Source: Neobacillus bataviensis LMG 21833
GTDB lineage: Bacteria > Bacillota > Bacilli > Bacillales > Cytobacillaceae
Length of the DNA: 64,000 nt
Reading direction: 5' to 3'
Assembly: GCF_000307875.1 (NCBI RefSeq)
Contig: NZ_AJLS01000097.1
Coordinates: 1-64,000, forward strand
The translations under genes and the position numbers were made by a program. The notes beneath the pieces are model-generated. The model had not been told where the DNA came from and ran no database searches. It worked only from the letters and a program-made list of their open reading frames with translations. Positions within the stretch are counted from its first letter, which is position 1. Every line of letters begins with the position of its first letter. This document shows, piece after piece, positions 34,528 to 45,009 of the stretch.

Positions 34528-35790
34528 TCACGCCCTAGATTTCATTACTTCCCCTCTTGATTCATCCACCATCGACTTCAAATCATGACCTGATGGATTC
34601 TGGAATAAGCGAAGCCCAAACTCTTGTGCTACGGCGAAAAGATGGTCAAAGATATCCGCTTGTACCGATTCGTATACTGCCCAACCTATATCATTTGAAA
34701 ATGCATAGATTTCTAGTGGCAGCCCGTGTTCCGTTGGCGCTAACTGTCTAACCAATAAAGTCATTTCTTGATTGATTCCAGGATGATGTTGAATGTAGTT
34801 GTTGATATACGCCCGAAATACGCCGATATTGGTAAGAGCCCTTCCATTCACTGGATTGCTCCGATTAATATCGTTCTTCGTATTATACTCTTCAATTTCA
34901 CGTTCCCGGTCATTCATATAGTCCGAGAGAAAGTCGATTGTATTAAATTTCCTAATCATCTCCTCGGTACAAAATGAAATACTAGTTGTATCGATAAATA
35001 ATGACCGCTTGATCCGTCGTCCTCCAGAGGTTTGCATCCCTCTCCAATTTATAAAGGAATCGGATATCATCGCATAGCTTGGAACCATGGTAATCGTTTT
35101 ATCCCAATTTTGTACCTTTACTGTATTTAAAGAAATATCAATAATATCTCCGTCTGCCCCGTATTTCGGCATTTCAATCCAGTCACCAACCCGAACCATA
35201 TCATTGGAAGCCAATTGAATCCCAGCAACAAGTCCTAATAACGAATCTTTGAAAACCAACATGAGTACGGCGGAGAGAGCACCAATTCCACTTAGAAAAA
35301 CAAGTGGACTCTTTCCAATCAGGTTCGCGATCACCAATATGACACCAAGTGTTATGACTATAATTTTAATTACCTGAATGTACCCTTTTATTGGCTTAAT
35401 CCTAGATATTTCATACGTTTGATAAATATCATTTATCGCATTTAATAAGTTGTCCATCACCAATAATCCGACAATGATTATATAGGCAATTGCACTCTTT
35501 TCTATCAAATTCTGATAGTTTGGAAAGGTTGATGAGAACGAATAAATAATGATGGCAGGAACAAAATGAGATAACTTATGAAAGACCCTTCGTTCCAAAA
35601 GTATTTTATCCCACGTGAATTTGTTATTTTTCACAATATGTGTGATAACTCTGATTACTACTTTTCTTGTGATAAAATGCGCTACAACACAGATAATCGA
35701 TATTAATAGAATCATAATTATAATAGAAAGATACCCAGCAATGGTGGGGTCTATTTCAAATTCTAAAAGCAGGTTACTTATGTAATTCAT
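34528..35790 (-). CDS. MscS-family mechanosensitive channel (YbdG-like)
   Basis: 420 residues. Five hydrophobic segments in the first 190 residues, then the MscS pore helix region ('LSGIGALSAVLMLVFKDSLL') and beta domain ('RVGDWIEMPKYGADGDIIDI'). The length and the extended C-terminus ('QNPSGHDLKSM') match the YbdG/MscM type rather than small MscS. It should open under osmotic down-shock. GGGAG is 9 bases before the ATG. Confidence 0.9.
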   Translation of the reverse strand: MNYISNLLLEFEIDPTIAGYLSIIIMILLISIICVVAHFITRKVVIRVITHIVKNNKFTWDKILLERRVFHKLSHFVPAIIIYSFSSTFPNYQNLIEKSAIAYIIIVGLLVMDNLLNAINDIYQTYEISRIKPIKGYIQVIKIIVITLGVILVIANLIGKSPLVFLSGIGALSAVLMLVFKDSLLGLVAGIQLASNDMVRVGDWIEMPKYGADGDIIDISLNTVKVQNWDKTITMVPSYAMISDSFINWRGMQTSGGRRIKRSLFIDTTSISFCTEEMIRKFNTIDFLSDYMNDREREIEEYNTKNDINRSNPVNGRALTNIGVFRAYINNYIQHHPGINQEMTLLVRQLAPTEHGLPLEIYAFSNDIGWAVYESVQADIFDHLFAVAQEFGLRLFQNPSGHDLKSMVDESRGEVMKSRA

Positions 35791-36011
35791 CTATTCTACT
35801 CCCTTGATGTTTTATTGATCTATTTCAATTATAACAGAGATTCTATAGGCCCTTTTATCTATCTTAATCATTACATTCAAAAAGCCCCTGGAAACGTTAC
35901 ATGGAAGGGGGTAAATGAAATATGATCCGGTATGAAGTGATATTCCTCTTATTATAAGGCCTTATCTGAACTTCGGAGCCCTCTTCCCTGCAAACTGCGA
36001 TTATACAGAAA

Positions 36012-36041
36012 AAAGCATCTACAAATTTTTGAAGATGCTTT
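36012..36041 (-). terminator. Intrinsic terminator of the SEC-C gene
   Basis: AAAGCATCT and AGATGCTTT pair; on the minus strand a T-run follows. Confidence 0.8.
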
Positions 36042-36075
36042 CATGTTAATAAAGTTTTTCATTCGGATGGGCTGG

Positions 36076-37245
36076 TTAAAATTCACTGCCACAGCATTTT
36101 TTATATTTTTTTCCGCTACCACAGGGGCATGGATCATTTCGGCCGACTTTATTTTCGTTTCGGATCGGGGCACTTGGAAGAGCATTCCCCTTTCTTGTTG
36201 AATTTCTAAAGTCGATCTCTCTTTCCATTGCTACTTGTCTCCACTCATCTAGTTCAGGATGATCTAAGCCTAAGATCGAATAGTAGCTATAAACCGGCTG
36301 TTCAATATCAACTAGGCCTGAAGAGTATTCCAGCTTCATATGTTCGTTAATTTCAGGAAGTGCCTCTTCCGACAGCTGATGACTAAGTGCTTCGGCTAGT
36401 ATGTCTTGTTGGTCCAGTTCTTTCGCAGAATGATAGGCTTCTCTGAGAACCTTTACAGCAAGGTCTGATTTAATGTTTTCAACGATAGAAGCAGCATAAA
36501 TAATGGATTTGTCTTTCCTTAGATAAGGTGCTACATCCTTCACAGCCTCATCCGATTGAAAACGAATTAACGCTTCGGAAGCTTCTTCTAACAAGGTGTC
36601 ATCATCACGAACCAATAAGTCGGCTAGGATAGGAATATATTTTTCCAACTTTAATAATCCAATCATATAAACGGTCAAGATTCCATTAAATGAAAACCAT
36701 TGTTCCTTTACTTCCTCTTGTAGCACCAGTTGTATTTCTTCTTCCGAAACCCAGCCCTTCTTCACCAAACAGGCTGCGAGTTTTTTTGCTTTTATGTAAA
36801 GGTCATGTTGGAAAGAATCCAAACAATCAAGGTCATTCAAGATTTGTCCATATTCCATGTAAACTTCTTCTTCCGTACCATGTAACAGTAAATCATATAA
36901 TGACCATGTATCTTGGGGAACATACTTTTGAAGCTGTTCCTTATATTTAAATGCTGTTTCTGGTTCAATCCGTTGGACCAAATCTATCGCTAAATGGCGC
37001 TTGGATGGATCCATTAAAGGGATATTTTCAATTAGAATCCTGACACCTTCTTCAGCGATCGGTTGATTTTCTACATAGATCAAGATCGAGGATTGTTTGT
37101 CTTTTTTTCTAAAAGCTTCTTTCAGTAACTCATTGATCCATTCTTCCGGGACATTCGGATAATCATGCAGCGCATGCAAGACTGTTTCTTGGATTAAAAT
37201 ATCACCGCTAATCAAGTGCGGTTTAATTTTTTCTAAAAAGGTCAT
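36076..37245 (-). CDS. SEC-C zinc-motif protein with helical repeats
   Basis: 389 residues. The C-terminal '[19 protein letters not shown]' is the SEC-C zinc-binding motif (C-x-C-x8-C-C). The preceding 340 residues are helical, HEAT-like repeats with many Leu/Glu. The start ATG at 37245 has GAGGAAAA upstream. Known SEC-C motifs contact SecB or ribosomes; here the partner is unknown. It stands alone with its own terminator. Confidence 0.82.
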   Translation of the reverse strand: MTFLEKIKPHLISGDILIQETVLHALHDYPNVPEEWINELLKEAFRKKDKQSSILIYVENQPIAEEGVRILIENIPLMDPSKRHLAIDLVQRIEPETAFKYKEQLQKYVPQDTWSLYDLLLHGTEEEVYMEYGQILNDLDCLDSFQHDLYIKAKKLAACLVKKGWVSEEEIQLVLQEEVKEQWFSFNGILTVYMIGLLKLEKYIPILADLLVRDDDTLLEEASEALIRFQSDEAVKDVAPYLRKDKSIIYAASIVENIKSDLAVKVLREAYHSAKELDQQDILAEALSHQLSEEALPEINEHMKLEYSSGLVDIEQPVYSYYSILGLDHPELDEWRQVAMEREIDFRNSTRKGNALPSAPIRNENKVGRNDPCPCGSGKKYKKCCGSEF

Positions 37246-37331
37246 GATCTTTTCCTCGCATTCTCCTTATTTCATCACAATCATTGTACAATAATGTTGA
37301 AAACTTAGAAAAGAGATAGGTCTTTCTATTA

Positions 37332-37376
37332 AAAAAAACAGGCAATAAGCACCCGGTCATTATCGTTATTACCTTC
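37332..37376 (-). terminator. Intrinsic terminator of the UPF0316 gene
   Basis: GGTAATA and TATTGCC pair around a long loop, then an 8-T run on the minus strand. It overlaps the last codons of the gene. Confidence 0.6.
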
Positions 37377-37932
37377 CCATGTGTGTTGGAGCATTTTTCA
37401 GGGAACTGTTTTTCATATTCTTTTTCATAGCCTTCACGAGGAAACCGCCTTTAAATCTTCGTGGTTCATAGGAAACGATGAAAGCTTTAGGGTCATATTG
37501 TTCAATAAAATTCATCACTTCAATTTCAACATTCCGCTTTGTCAATATTTCTAATTGGTACCTTTTGCTATCACGGCCGTTCCCTTCAAAGATGGTCACT
37601 CCTAGTCCTTTATTTCTTAACGCTTCAATTAATTCTTCATTTCTGTCCATTAAATTAACATATAATGTTGTGTATCCAATTGCTAATTTATTTTCAATGT
37701 GTGTTCCAAGGTAAAGCCCCACACCGAAGCCAACTGCATAAACAAGCTTTTCAGTGATGCTTTGATTACCGGAAAATACGATGGATAAGCTGAAGATCGA
37801 GATTAATGTTTCTACTATACCGAGCAATGAAGCTGCTTTTCTCATGTTTTTTACTAAAAAGATGGTCCGTAGTGTCATAATGGGAACATATACCAGTTGG
37901 AGTATAAAAATCACAAGAAGATTTACTAACAT
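37369..37932 (-). CDS. UPF0316 membrane protein (YebE-like)
   Basis: 187 residues. Three hydrophobic segments in the first 90 residues and a DUF2179 domain ('GVTIFEGNGRDSKRYQLEI', 'VMNFIEQYDPKAFIVSYEP'). This is the UPF0316/YebE family of Bacillus; function unknown, possibly nucleotide- or ligand-sensing. Confidence 0.88.
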   Translation of the reverse strand: MLVNLLVIFILQLVYVPIMTLRTIFLVKNMRKAASLLGIVETLISIFSLSIVFSGNQSITEKLVYAVGFGVGLYLGTHIENKLAIGYTTLYVNLMDRNEELIEALRNKGLGVTIFEGNGRDSKRYQLEILTKRNVEIEVMNFIEQYDPKAFIVSYEPRRFKGGFLVKAMKKNMKNSSLKNAPTHMGR

Positions 37933-38016
37933 AATGGACTCCTTTTTCTATGAAAATTAATCATCCCTGTGAAGCGCCCTTTGTGCTATCGCAGGGATGA
38001 ATGGTTAAACGTTCAA

Positions 38017-39288
38017 TCAGGCACCCGTTTCAATCTTTAGCAATTGCTGCGGTACTTCACTACTGAAGGCATTGCATATATTTTCCCAGGCCTGCTGCGT
38101 TTCTATAAAATTGTTATAATGCTTTTTCACATTGTGATGATAGTTTTCTAGTTCGGCAGCGATCTTCATGAAATCGTTTCTGCCAAAATACTCACAGATT
38201 TTTGGCAGAGTTGCGGCCAGCTGTTCACGCATCTCCTGAATTCTTTCCTCATATTTCTTCCGATCCGTGATATATAACCAAAGCGGTTTATAGCGGATCC
38301 AGCCGATACACGCCTTGTAAAAACGCTGGATCACCTCTTCACAGTCCGCTTTAATGTTGTCTAATTTCGTCGGCAGCACTCCATCCAGCAAGTTCTTGTA
38401 CATGGAGAAACCGTCGTGGAAGGTATAGCTTGGCACACGCAGCACTTTCCGATCATGAAGGCAGGTTGCTAAAAAGGTATCTTCCCCACGGGCGTTCGGG
38501 GGATTGTAAAAAGCATTGACACGATTAGGATCTGTTAAATTAATACAAAGATTAGAGCCAGAGATAAATTTAGAATGGTTGACTTCTTCCACCTCTTCTA
38601 CCTCTCTATTAACGAGCACCCTCGTATCTGCATATGTAACACCACCGTTTGCCATTACCGATTTAATCGTATCCCAGTTGACAATATCATTACTGATGGC
38701 TTGAATGAAGGTCTGAAAATCGGATTCCTGTAAGATATCATTGTATTCAAGATATGGAATAGGAGAAATGTACCCACAGTGGTGGCCATTCGTCATATCG
38801 GCGTGCTGAATATATGTAAGATGGGTGCGCAGACCCTGCTGACCGCCCCATACAGCTGTTTCGCTATTGGTAACAGCTAAAGGATATTCATCGTCATCGA
38901 GAAACATCAGATAATCTATGCCTTCCTTTAAAGCCATATATTGAATAATATTGCGTTTACCTGCATATCCTCTACCGAAAACAAGCTTTGCTTGTCTTTC
39001 ATTTATAATCCCCTGCTCGATTAACCCGCTGATTTCTGCCTGCATTTTTTCATTTCCGATAAGGCAGATCCCATCAACTAGTTCTAGTAATTCAGAATTG
39101 ATATTTGTATAGTCTGAAGGCTTTGTATTGTGGTAGTTTAAATCGTAGGCAACAAACAGGTTTAAACTTACCTTATCGCTGGAGGTTAATTCAGATTCCC
39201 TCCAATTATAAATATAGGTTTTTAAAACCTGTTTGAATTGTTTGCGGCCAGTTGCAAAGCCAATACCTACTTTCATTTCCTTTTTCAC
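38017..39288 (-). CDS. Glycosyltransferase-like (GT-A fold) protein
   Basis: About 423 residues. 'YLMFLDDDEYP' is a DxD-type metal/sugar-nucleotide motif in a GT-A context; 'FISGSNLCINL' and 'GEDTFLATCL' are acceptor-side motifs seen in related glycosyltransferases. The start is likely GTG at 39288 with AGAGGGG 8 bases upstream; the ATG at 39276 is an alternative. Alone in its context; the product is unknown. Confidence 0.65.
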   Translation of the reverse strand: MKKEMKVGIGFATGRKQFKQVLKTYIYNWRESELTSSDKVSLNLFVAYDLNYHNTKPSDYTNINSELLELVDGICLIGNEKMQAEISGLIEQGIINERQAKLVFGRGYAGKRNIIQYMALKEGIDYLMFLDDDEYPLAVTNSETAVWGGQQGLRTHLTYIQHADMTNGHHCGYISPIPYLEYNDILQESDFQTFIQAISNDIVNWDTIKSVMANGGVTYADTRVLVNREVEEVEEVNHSKFISGSNLCINLTDPNRVNAFYNPPNARGEDTFLATCLHDRKVLRVPSYTFHDGFSMYKNLLDGVLPTKLDNIKADCEEVIQRFYKACIGWIRYKPLWLYITDRKKYEERIQEMREQLAATLPKICEYFGRNDFMKIAAELENYHHNVKKHYNNFIETQQAWENICNAFSSEVPQQLLKIETGA

Positions 39289-39449
39289 TAATAATCCCCT
39301 CTTCCATTTTACATAACTTCGTCCCATCGACACTCGCCTATTTGAGCATTCCTTGGGTAATGTCAAGCTTCTTTAATTTCTAAGTACCCTATTACTAGCA
39401 GGTCAAAACATGTAACAAATTTTCGTTAAATTAGTAGAATCAAAAAAAA

Positions 39450-39474
39450 GTTCAGCTCCTTTATTGAGCTGAAC
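39450..39474 (-). terminator. Intrinsic terminator of the amine oxidase gene
   Basis: GTTCAGCTC and GAGCTGAAC stem followed on the minus strand by a T8 tract. Confidence 0.85.
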
Positions 39475-39482
39475 CATAACAA

Positions 39483-40583
39483 TCAAATATTTAAATTAAT
39501 GATTTTAAAAACTGCCTGTTCAGCTGACTGGAGTGCACCTTCAAGATGTCCACTATATTGTGAATTCGTCTCTGTTCCAGCAAAAATAAGTTTCTTTTCC
39601 CATACACCTTCTACTGGCGGCTGACCATAACTCTGGTAATTTTTAAGAGGACTTAAGTCTTCCTTAACAGTGGTTTCAGTATCGCTGGACCAATCTTTAT
39701 AAAGAATAGCCTTTGCGTTTTTAGCTTCACTTCCAAAGAGCTTAACTAACTGGTCAGCAACCAAGTTTAAAATTTTATCTTGACCCATTTTTTCACGCGC
39801 TTCTGCAGGCATTCCGAAGAAACCAAATAATGCACCAGGGCCATTAATAGGCGAGGCATCATATATTTCTTCTAAGGGACCAACGGCACTTAATACATAT
39901 CCAGAAAGTCCTACTTCTCTCCAGAAGGGACGATCATAGACTGCAACTACCTTGGCCTGTCCCGCCATCCACGTAGGTTTTTTTACAATTTCCGTCATAA
40001 GATTTGGAGGGAGGGAAGGCGAAAATTCAATGTGATGCGCCACAAGACGAGGTGGCAATGCAAGAATAACAGCCTCTGCAGGAATTTTTTCTATCTTTCC
40101 ATCAGAATGCTCTGCTTCAACCGTGATATCACCAGCTTCATTCAGCTGAATTTTCTTCACTCGTGTTTCTAGCTCCACTATTTCGGAAGGAATCGTCTCC
40201 ACAAGAGCATCGATAAGGGACTGCACACCTCCAGTCAATCGAACCCATTTTTCGTCAGAATTTTCTTTCAGCACACAGCGCTCTGGTGGCTTGATTTGGA
40301 ATCGTTCTATAAGTATTTCGCCTTCCTTATATTGTTCGAAAGTTTCTAAATTTAGTTCTTTCACAAGATTAGCCATATGGCTCTCATACTGTGGCCAAAA
40401 CCACGTTGGGCCTAGGTCAAATCTACCTAGATCAGGTCTGTTGGGAACGGACGTACTCAAAACCCTACCACCAATCCTATCTCGTGCCTCTAGGACCCTA
40501 CATTTAATGCCTTGTTCAGTAAGTAATGATGCAGCACGTAGGCCACTTAACCCCGCACCGATAATGATTACTGGATTGTTCAT
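39483..40583 (-). CDS. Flavin-containing amine oxidase
   Basis: 366 residues. 'PVIIIGAGLSGLRAASLL' binds FAD, followed by 'ARDRIGGRV' and the C-terminal 'LIFAGTETNSQYSGHLEGAL' motif of monoamine-oxidase-type flavoproteins. It should oxidise an amine or related substrate with O2. AGGAGG precedes the ATG. The next gene upstream on this strand is a MocR regulator. Confidence 0.88.
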   Translation of the reverse strand: MNNPVIIIGAGLSGLRAASLLTEQGIKCRVLEARDRIGGRVLSTSVPNRPDLGRFDLGPTWFWPQYESHMANLVKELNLETFEQYKEGEILIERFQIKPPERCVLKENSDEKWVRLTGGVQSLIDALVETIPSEIVELETRVKKIQLNEAGDITVEAEHSDGKIEKIPAEAVILALPPRLVAHHIEFSPSLPPNLMTEIVKKPTWMAGQAKVVAVYDRPFWREVGLSGYVLSAVGPLEEIYDASPINGPGALFGFFGMPAEAREKMGQDKILNLVADQLVKLFGSEAKNAKAILYKDWSSDTETTVKEDLSPLKNYQSYGQPPVEGVWEKKLIFAGTETNSQYSGHLEGALQSAEQAVFKIINLNI

Positions 40584-40686
40584 ATTTTTTTCCTCCTTCT
40601 AACTGTGTTTATGTTGTATAAAGTTATTTGAAAGGGTTATTCCTTTCCTTCTACTAGTTTGAATCATCATAACACTCACAAAAAAA

Positions 40687-40710
40687 CCATACAATATTAA
40701 AATTGTATGG
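40687..40710 (-). terminator. Intrinsic terminator of the MocR gene
   Basis: CCATACAAT and ATTGTATGG form a perfect stem with a T7 tail on the minus strand. Confidence 0.85.
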
Positions 40711-40719
40711 CAAACAATA

Positions 40720-42111
40720 TTAAGAAAACTCGTTTAGTAGACCTTTAAGGATTATTAATCCTTGCTCAAGCTCTTCAAGCGTTTTCGGTGCACAGACAGA
40801 TATCCTTACAGCTCTTTCTGGAGAACTATTTCCAACTACAAAACGCTCGGCAGCATATACTTGTACTCCCTGCTTTGCAGCTAACGTTTCAAATTCAGCA
40901 CCTGTAATCTTGCCTGGTAACAGCAACCAACGAAAGATGCCTGTTTCCACACCTAGACACGTATAGTCTGCCAAATATCGGTTTACGACTTGGTTTCTGC
41001 GAATGGTTTGTTCCCGATGACTCTCAATTAAGATTTCAAATTGATTCGATACAATCGTACGTGCTGTCAGTTCTGCTAAGAGCGGGGAAACTGTTATATT
41101 TAAATTATAAAGTGCCTTTGAAATTGGTTCCTTGAATTGACTCGGCACTGCTACATAAGCTAGTCGTAACCCTGGGGCTAATGATTTAGATAAACTTGCG
41201 ATATAGATAACCTGTTCAGGTGCAAATGATGCGACTGCTGGAAGAGGTTTCTTGCCCAGAAGATGGTACGATGCATCCTCAATAATGAACTGATTATACT
41301 TTTTGGCAATTGCTGCAATCTTTTTTCGATTCTCAACAGACATAAAGGAAGCTGTCGGGTTATGATAATCTGGGATCAAGTAAACGCCTTTAAGATTATC
41401 ATTTTTACAAGCATCTTCAAAGGACGTTGGACTCATTTCATCGTTCTCTGATTTTATCGGTACTATTTGTACACTAAGCATCGCCGCAACCGTTTTTAAG
41501 CCAGGGTACGTATGATGGTCAACACCAATACGATCTCCAGGGTTACAAAGACTTGCCAGTATAGCAGCAATCGCATTTTGACCCCCATTGGCAAATAAAA
41601 TGTGATCAACTGTGGTTTCAAACCCACCTCTTCGGATTAGCTTTATAGCAGCATCCTTTTGCCAAAGGCTTTCACCTGCACGACCATAACCAAACCACTT
41701 AGCATAATCTGTCTCTTGTAACATACTTTTTAGTTGGATTAGCAGTGACTCGTAAGAAGCATTATCTGGTAGTGTTGCTCCCATTTCAATTAAATGCTTC
41801 GGCTTTGTATCTTCTAGTAAATACGCATTGGATAACGCATCATACGATACAAATGTGCCACTTCCCACCGATGCACTTAACAATCCCTTTAACTCGCAGA
41901 CTTTAAAAGCCTTTGAAATGGTACTTAGATTTAAATTCAAATAATCAGCCAGTTCTCGCTGTGGAGGAAGTTTTGTTCCAGGTAATAAAACTCCTTTTAC
42001 TATATCCTGTTCCAATTGCACTGCGATAGCTTGATAAATAGGCTTTTCCGTTTTATCAATCGATGGCTTCCAGCTCATCGGGTAGTTTTCAAAAGAATTA
42101 ATCGGCATCAT
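40720..42111 (-). CDS. MocR/PdxR-type GntR-aminotransferase regulator
   Basis: About 463 residues. The N-terminal GntR wing ('PPQRELADYLNLNLSTISKA') and a class-I aminotransferase domain with the PLP lysine in 'IYIASLSKSLAPGLRLAY' define MocR-type regulators. They bind PLP or an amino acid ligand and often control amine or vitamin B6 genes; the amine oxidase next to it is a natural candidate target. Start uncertain between ATGs at 42117 and 42111; the latter has better spacing to AAAAAGG. Confidence 0.9.
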   Translation of the reverse strand: MMPINSFENYPMSWKPSIDKTEKPIYQAIAVQLEQDIVKGVLLPGTKLPPQRELADYLNLNLSTISKAFKVCELKGLLSASVGSGTFVSYDALSNAYLLEDTKPKHLIEMGATLPDNASYESLLIQLKSMLQETDYAKWFGYGRAGESLWQKDAAIKLIRRGGFETTVDHILFANGGQNAIAAILASLCNPGDRIGVDHHTYPGLKTVAAMLSVQIVPIKSENDEMSPTSFEDACKNDNLKGVYLIPDYHNPTASFMSVENRKKIAAIAKKYNQFIIEDASYHLLGKKPLPAVASFAPEQVIYIASLSKSLAPGLRLAYVAVPSQFKEPISKALYNLNITVSPLLAELTARTIVSNQFEILIESHREQTIRRNQVVNRYLADYTCLGVETGIFRWLLLPGKITGAEFETLAAKQGVQVYAAERFVVGNSSPERAVRISVCAPKTLEELEQGLIILKGLLNEFS

Positions 42112-42234
42112 CTGCATCCTTTTTCAGATAATTATAGGATTGTGCTTTTTTAAACACAATTGAACTCCTGCTCCTATTTTGTAACAAGAAAAAAACCGCT
42201 GGATCCACAGACGGATCTTTAAGTAATGCACGAG

Positions 42235-42450
42235 TTAGCTAAAGAAGAAAGAATATATTATTACTCCTACTATTACTACAAAAATAAGTATTCCCGTACC
42301 TTTCCATCCCAAACTACCTACCAAATCAACAAGACTGCCATTGTTTGCTTTGTTGAAAGCATCGTTCAGATTGCCCGTTGGATTGCCTTTCAATTCTTGT
42401 TGTCTTAGTCTCTCTCTTTTTTGTTCAGGAGTTTCTTTGTTTTCTTGCAT
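42235..42450 (-). CDS. DUF6366 family small protein
   Basis: 71 residues. 'TPEQKRERLRQQELKGNP' and 'NNGSLVDLVGSLGWKGTG' followed by a C-terminal membrane helix match the Bacillus DUF6366 family. GGGGTG lies 6 bases before the ATG. Function unknown. Confidence 0.82.
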   Translation of the reverse strand: MQENKETPEQKRERLRQQELKGNPTGNLNDAFNKANNGSLVDLVGSLGWKGTGILIFVVIVGVIIYSFFFS

Positions 42451-42489
42451 TTAAACACCCCTTAAAAAAGATTCACAAACTACTATTGA

Positions 42490-42879
42490 CTATTTGAAAA
42501 TTAATTCCGTACCATACGAGTTGTCTATTGCACAAAGCCAATTACCTTGTGGACTTTTCTTAAACACGTATGTTGCTCGTCTATCCATAGAATATTCACT
42601 ATCATTTTTATTAGCTTCGAGCAAGGTTTGGGAGATAACTAAGGCAGTGTCGCCAGCTTCTAATATAATCATTTCCCCTTGTGTTGGGGTAAGGCTGTTA
42701 TTGAAATATTTTGCAATTTTAATAAATGCAGATTTAATTTCCTCTTTGCCTCGTGCAATCATTCCTGGCTTTATAACCAAGATTGCATCATCCGTATAAT
42801 AATTCATTAGCCTATCAAAATCTTCCTGTTTTATTGCGATATCACATTTTTTAATAACTTCCTGTAATTCCTGATCCAT
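42490..42879 (-). CDS. SnoaL/NTF2-like (DUF4440) protein
   Basis: 129 residues. '[15 protein letters not shown]', '[15 protein letters not shown]' and '[20 protein letters not shown]' show the small NTF2-like barrel of the SgcJ/DUF4440 group. GAGGAGGG is upstream. It may bind a small ligand; role unknown. Confidence 0.8.
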   Translation of the reverse strand: MDQELQEVIKKCDIAIKQEDFDRLMNYYTDDAILVIKPGMIARGKEEIKSAFIKIAKYFNNSLTPTQGEMIILEAGDTALVISQTLLEANKNDSEYSMDRRATYVFKKSPQGNWLCAIDNSYGTELIFK

Positions 42880-42945
42880 AATATCCCTCCTCAGTTAGTT
42901 CATATATATTCTCCATTTATTCCTGTTATCCTTTTTCAAAAAAAA

Positions 42946-42993
42946 GGTCAGACCCCCATCGCGCTAAAGCGTTGGCACGTTGGAGTCTGACCC
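42946..42993. repeat. Family-1 palindrome
   Basis: 'ggtcagacccccatcgcgct' with a slightly diverged right arm 'tggagtctgaccc'. Confidence 0.75.
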
Positions 42994-43001
42994 TTGAGCA
43001 T

Positions 43002-43105
43002 TTATTTTTTGTTTTTGCCAACAAACATATTGATTACATATCTTATCAAAAGAAAAGCAACAATTAACAAAATAATACCTACAAAATTAACTGTGAGCCT
43101 ATTCC
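43002..43105 (-). pseudogene. Small membrane protein fragment
   Basis: A minus-strand frame reads 'NRLTVNFVGIILLIVAFLL' then 'RYVINMFVGKNKK' and stop, one transmembrane helix with basic end. No start codon precedes the helix, so it is probably truncated. Confidence 0.35.
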
Positions 43106-43227
43106 CTTTTCACTCCAAGGAACAATCGATTCCCCTCCCGTTTAAGCCTAAATATCATCCATATCTTTGTTACTATCTCTAAACTGTTTTATAATACAAT
43201 ATAATACTTTACATAAGGGTGTTTAAC

Positions 43228-43770
43228 ATGAGACATGTAACATTAATTCAAATTTTCAATCATCATATTGCGAAAAAATATCTGAATCGCTCTGGAGTGG
43301 CTCATGCCATCGCTTGTGCGTACCACGCTTTCAAATTAGCGAAAGAGCGCAACGTATCGGTTGACTTGGCAACCAAAGCCGCACTGCTGCACGATATGGG
43401 CCATTATACGTGGTATCAAAATGGCAAATGGGATTATGATCTATATAAAAAGAATGATATACATGCAATCAAAGGCGCAGAAAGAGCTCATAAATTGTTG
43501 ATCCGATTAGGAGAAAATCCAATTATTGCAAAAGAAATTGCGATAGCCATTTTATTTCATACTGATTCTTATATGCCAGAAGGTTTTATCAAAAGGACAC
43601 CGTTACAAAAAATTGTAAAATTAGCAGATGAGTTAGACGAGGAACAAGGTGGTATGCATCATTATCGAACAATAGAGAAAGACAAAGCTATAAAAATGAT
43701 TGAACGATTAGATCAAATGGTGGAAGAAGAATTGAGAGAAACGAAAAGCTGTCAGGAAAAACCTTTATAG
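43228..43770 (+). CDS. HD-domain phosphohydrolase-like protein
   Basis: About 180 residues. The metal ligands of the HD fold are seen: H in 'SGVAHAIACAYHAFKLA', 'HD' in 'AALLHDMGHYTW' and D in 'VKLADELDEEQ'. It may hydrolyse a nucleotide or phosphate. Start: ATG at 43228 behind AAGGGTG. Followed at 55 bases by a palindromic repeat. Confidence 0.85.
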   Translation: MRHVTLIQIFNHHIAKKYLNRSGVAHAIACAYHAFKLAKERNVSVDLATKAALLHDMGHYTWYQNGKWDYDLYKKNDIHAIKGAERAHKLLIRLGENPIIAKEIAIAILFHTDSYMPEGFIKRTPLQKIVKLADELDEEQGGMHHYRTIEKDKAIKMIERLDQMVEEELRETKSCQEKPL

Positions 43771-43824
43771 TACAGGATGACCCTAGACGTGTTTGGTAAA
43801 TATTGTGTATTTCTCGAAGAAATA

Positions 43825-43875
43825 GGGTCAGACCCCCAGTGCGCTAAAGCGTTAGCACGTCTGGGAGTCTGACCC
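43825..43875. repeat. Family-1 palindrome
   Basis: 'gggtcagacccccagtgcgc' and near-complement; sits between convergent genes and could terminate both. Confidence 0.85.
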
Positions 43876-43939
43876 TCATTATCATAAGAAATACACCATC
43901 TACAATGATATGGGCTGGAGCCTATTGTAAAACGTTTTA

Positions 43940-44683
43940 TTATAAATCAGAAATCATACCGCCATCCACAACGAATTGTGCTCCAGTTGAATAACTAGAA
44001 TCGTCAGAAGCAAGATAAATAACTAAATTAGATACTTCATAAACCTCTGCTCTTCTTCTTAATGGGATGTCCTGTTCCAGTTGTTTCAAATAATCTGCAA
44101 CATCTCCTTGTTCAGCCATTGGAGTTTTAATAATTCCTGGGTGAACGGAGTTTACACGAATATTATATTGACCAAGTTCAGTAGCAGCACCTTTTGTCAT
44201 ACCAGTAACAGCATGTTTTGATGCACTGTAAGCAATGGCAGTTGGTGCACTAACTAATCCATCAACAGAAGAAATATTAACGATAGATCCAACTCCAGCC
44301 TTTTTCATAGAAGGGACGACTGTCTTCATGCCTAAAAATACACCTAATTCATCTACTTCAAATGTTAATCGGAAGTCTTTTTCTGTTAGTTCCTCAAGAG
44401 GTTTAAAAATCCCAACTCCAGCATTATTTACTAAAACAGTAACAGGCCCAAACTTTTCTTCCGTTTTTTCGACTACTTCTTTCCAATTATCCGCATTTGA
44501 AACATCCAGTTTTAATGCGATAGCATTCTCACCAATTTCATTTGCTAATGCCTGCGCTGCTTCAACATTGATATCCGTAATGGCTACTTTTGCCCCTTCT
44601 TCAACGAATTTACGAGCATGCATAGCTCCCATTCCTTGTGCTGACCCAGTAATAATAGCTACTTTATTATCTAATTTTCCCAT
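43940..44683 (-). CDS. Short-chain dehydrogenase/reductase (SDR)
   Basis: 247 residues. TGSAQGMG is at about 12-19, NNAG about 87, and YSASK about 151-155; ends 'GAQFVVDGGMISDL'. It most resembles the SDR at 4915 in length and motifs. ATG at 44683 has GGGAG 9 bases upstream. No operon partner. Confidence 0.87.
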   Translation of the reverse strand: MGKLDNKVAIITGSAQGMGAMHARKFVEEGAKVAITDINVEAAQALANEIGENAIALKLDVSNADNWKEVVEKTEEKFGPVTVLVNNAGVGIFKPLEELTEKDFRLTFEVDELGVFLGMKTVVPSMKKAGVGSIVNISSVDGLVSAPTAIAYSASKHAVTGMTKGAATELGQYNIRVNSVHPGIIKTPMAEQGDVADYLKQLEQDIPLRRRAEVYEVSNLVIYLASDDSSYSTGAQFVVDGGMISDL

Positions 44684-44853
44684 TTTTAACATTCTCCCAT
44701 CGTTTTTGAATCAAAAGTAGTTTAAGTATAAGTAATTAATATTATGCATTAAATTACTTTTAATTCGAGAATTTTTAATTACAAATATATATTATTCCTA
44801 TTTAAATATAGTGTCAAAAAATCTGTTTTAAGTGCCCTGCCCCTCCAAAAAAA

Positions 44854-44904
44854 GAGTCAGACCCCCAGTGCGCTAAAAGCGCTAGCACTTGGGGGGTCTG
44901 ACCC
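44854..44904. repeat. Family-1 palindrome
   Basis: 'gagtcagacccccagtgcgc' with centre 'taaaagcgc' and right arm 'ggggggtctgaccc'. Confidence 0.8.
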
Positions 44905-45009
44905 TCATTATCTGGATGGTTTTGTGAATTTTACTTTGAATATTATGTTAGTATTGATATAGAGATAGTGGGTTAACGCCGCAGAATAGTTAGAGGGAGG
45001 AAATTGGTT